From Bog-473 sp963834405 (GTDB lineage Bacteria > Actinomycetota > Acidimicrobiia > Acidimicrobiales > RAAP-2), in the NCBI GenBank assembly GCA_963834405.1, contig CAWIBX010000005.1:186001-250000 (forward strand): 64,000 nt of DNA. The letters are read 5' to 3'. How positions within the stretch are numbered: position 1 is the stretch's first letter; each line of letters opens with the position of its first letter. The position numbers and the translations under genes were made by a program. Below, in pieces: positions 63,230 through 64,000 of this stretch. A model generated the notes under the pieces. The model saw only the letters and a program-made list of their open reading frames with translations. It was not told the origin of the DNA and did no database searches.

Positions 63230-64000
63230 ATGTCGATGAACAGCCTCGACGAGAGGTACGACCAGATGCTGCACGAGGAGTTCGCCGCCGTCCCGTGCGC
63301 TGACGCCGAGCCCACGCCCGAACCCCCCCGCGGACTCGCCCGCTACCGCTCGGCCGCCCTCGTCGGCGCCGGCGGCCTCGCCTGTGCCATCGTCGGCGCC
63401 CTGCTCGGCGGCCTGAGTGGCTACTTCGCGCTCTCGCCCGCGGGTGCGCACCCCGTCACTTCATCGAGCCAGGACCTGCCCCTTTCCTCCGCCGTGCACT
63501 CGGCGTACCACGCCCACGGCGTCACCGCCTCGGCCGCGCCGGCCGCGCCGGCGGCCGGATCGGTGACCAACGACGCCTCCGGTGCCGCGGCCTTCTCCGA
63601 GGCCGCCGGTCCCCTCGTGCATGGGCTCACCAACGTCACGGTGCCCACGGCCGACCTCCCGACCACCGCGCCCACCTCGCCCGGCCCGTCGGGCGGCGAC
63701 GGGTCCGGCGGCTCGGGCTCCGCCAGCGCGGGCACGGGCGGCGTCGGCTCCACCAACCCGTCGCAGGGCAACAACGGCGGCTCCGGCTCGGGCGGCACCA
63801 TCGGCCAGGCGACCGGCATCCTGGAGCTCGGCCTCGGCAACATCATGGCCAACCTGACCGGCGCGCTGGACGACCTCGGCACCCTTTCCGACGACCCAAC
63901 CGCCATGCTGACCGGGCTGGTGCCCCCGCTCGAGGGCGTGGTGTCCGACGTCACCGGCACGCTCATGAACTTGAGCTCGCTCATGCCGCTGTCGGGGACC
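63230..64000 (+). CDS. Single-TM surface protein, 3' end outside the window
   Basis: Open from ATG 63230 to the window end (257 codons, no stop), behind GGAGGAGGAACGG. An acidic cytoplasmic N terminus (SLDERYDQMLHEEF), one TM helix (residues ~41-68) and an extracellular Ala/Ser/Gly/Thr-rich region with GGSGSASAGTGGVG-like stretches and hydrophobic segments (ILELGLGNIMANLTGALDDL). No family recognised. It follows the sortase gene by 100 bp and probably belongs to the same cell-surface locus. Confidence 0.75.
   Translation, partial: MSMNSLDERYDQMLHEEFAAVPCADAEPTPEPPRGLARYRSAALVGAGGLACAIVGALLGGLSGYFALSPAGAHPVTSSSQDLPLSSAVHSAYHAHGVTASAAPAAPAAGSVTNDASGAAAFSEAAGPLVHGLTNVTVPTADLPTTAPTSPGPSGGDGSGGSGSASAGTGGVGSTNPSQGNNGGSGSGGTIGQATGILELGLGNIMANLTGALDDLGTLSDDPTAMLTGLVPPLEGVVSDVTGTLMNLSSLMPLSGT

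Overview
The window is GC-rich actinobacterial chromosome, most likely from the Acidimicrobiia. The evidence is the block lysS / clpC / radA-disA-carD-ispD-ispF-rlmB, actinobacterial coproheme decarboxylase (ChdC), GpgS, many leaderless GTG/ATG starts placed 7-10 nt after a TANNNT box, a DUF6458-type membrane protein, and a secreted protein with SDGGTFAFG repeats like those I associate with Acidimicrobiia. No plasmid, phage or CRISPR signal was seen. The taxonomic call is inference.

Layout. 1-4.5 kb: lysS 3' end, a small secreted protein behind three 11-bp direct repeats, a long-chain prenyl diphosphate synthase and clpC. 4.5-6.6 kb: a GNAT/EEP pair, then a repeat-rich intergenic region. 6.6-11.7 kb: radA, disA, carD, ispD, ispF, rlmB. 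11.7-15.9 kb: mscL with a zinc-ribbon tail, tRNA-Thr(TGT), a LytR_C protein, otsB, and gpgS-otsA on the other strand. 15.9-17.6 kb: promoter, SAM-I riboswitch, a threonine synthase homologue and a sulfur-carrier protein; this looks like the O-phosphohomoserine/thiocarboxylate route to homocysteine (MetM/MetO type). 17.9-19.7 kb: CIRCE-controlled groEL. 19.7-22.9 kb: chdC-larE-NIL protein, then NUDIX-GNAT. 22.9-27.6 kb: a TetR-controlled SRPBCC/MBL pair, a SnoaL-like protein, a lipoprotein and an amidase. 27.7-34.2 kb: a truncated Ig-like secreted protein, a large repeat protein, a frameshifted DsbA/FrnE-like gene and the operon larB-larC-PLP decarboxylase. 34.2-40.6 kb: pheA, an amidohydrolase and two VOC proteins, a DHA2 exporter, a DHFR/RibD-like protein and a 5'-3' exonuclease.

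40.6-44.0 kb is the most mobile part. Two nearly identical ISL3-family elements lie head to tail, inserted in the A-tract of an AT-rich hairpin repeat. Another copy of the repeat lies just downstream and a third at 6.3 kb. 44.2-50.9 kb: a DUF6458 protein, a membrane-anchored GH43 protein with a neighbour that shares its coiled-coil stalk, tRNA-Ser(TGA), typA, and an uncharacterised two-gene operon. 50.9-59.9 kb: a small membrane protein plus patatin, the giant helicase Lhr, 5-oxoprolinase genes pxpA and fused pxpBC, and a TSUP permease. 60.1-64.0 kb: a cell-surface locus with an anchored secreted protein, a sortase and a membrane protein cut off by the window edge.

Functional links. otsA, otsB and gpgS provide trehalose and glucosylglycerate osmolytes. 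larB, larC and larE together can make the nickel-pincer (NPN) cofactor, although no larA is present. The riboswitch locus ties methionine synthesis to SAM level. Many neighbouring genes overlap by ATGA or GTGA, indicating translational coupling. All calls were made by reading the sequence; no database search was run.
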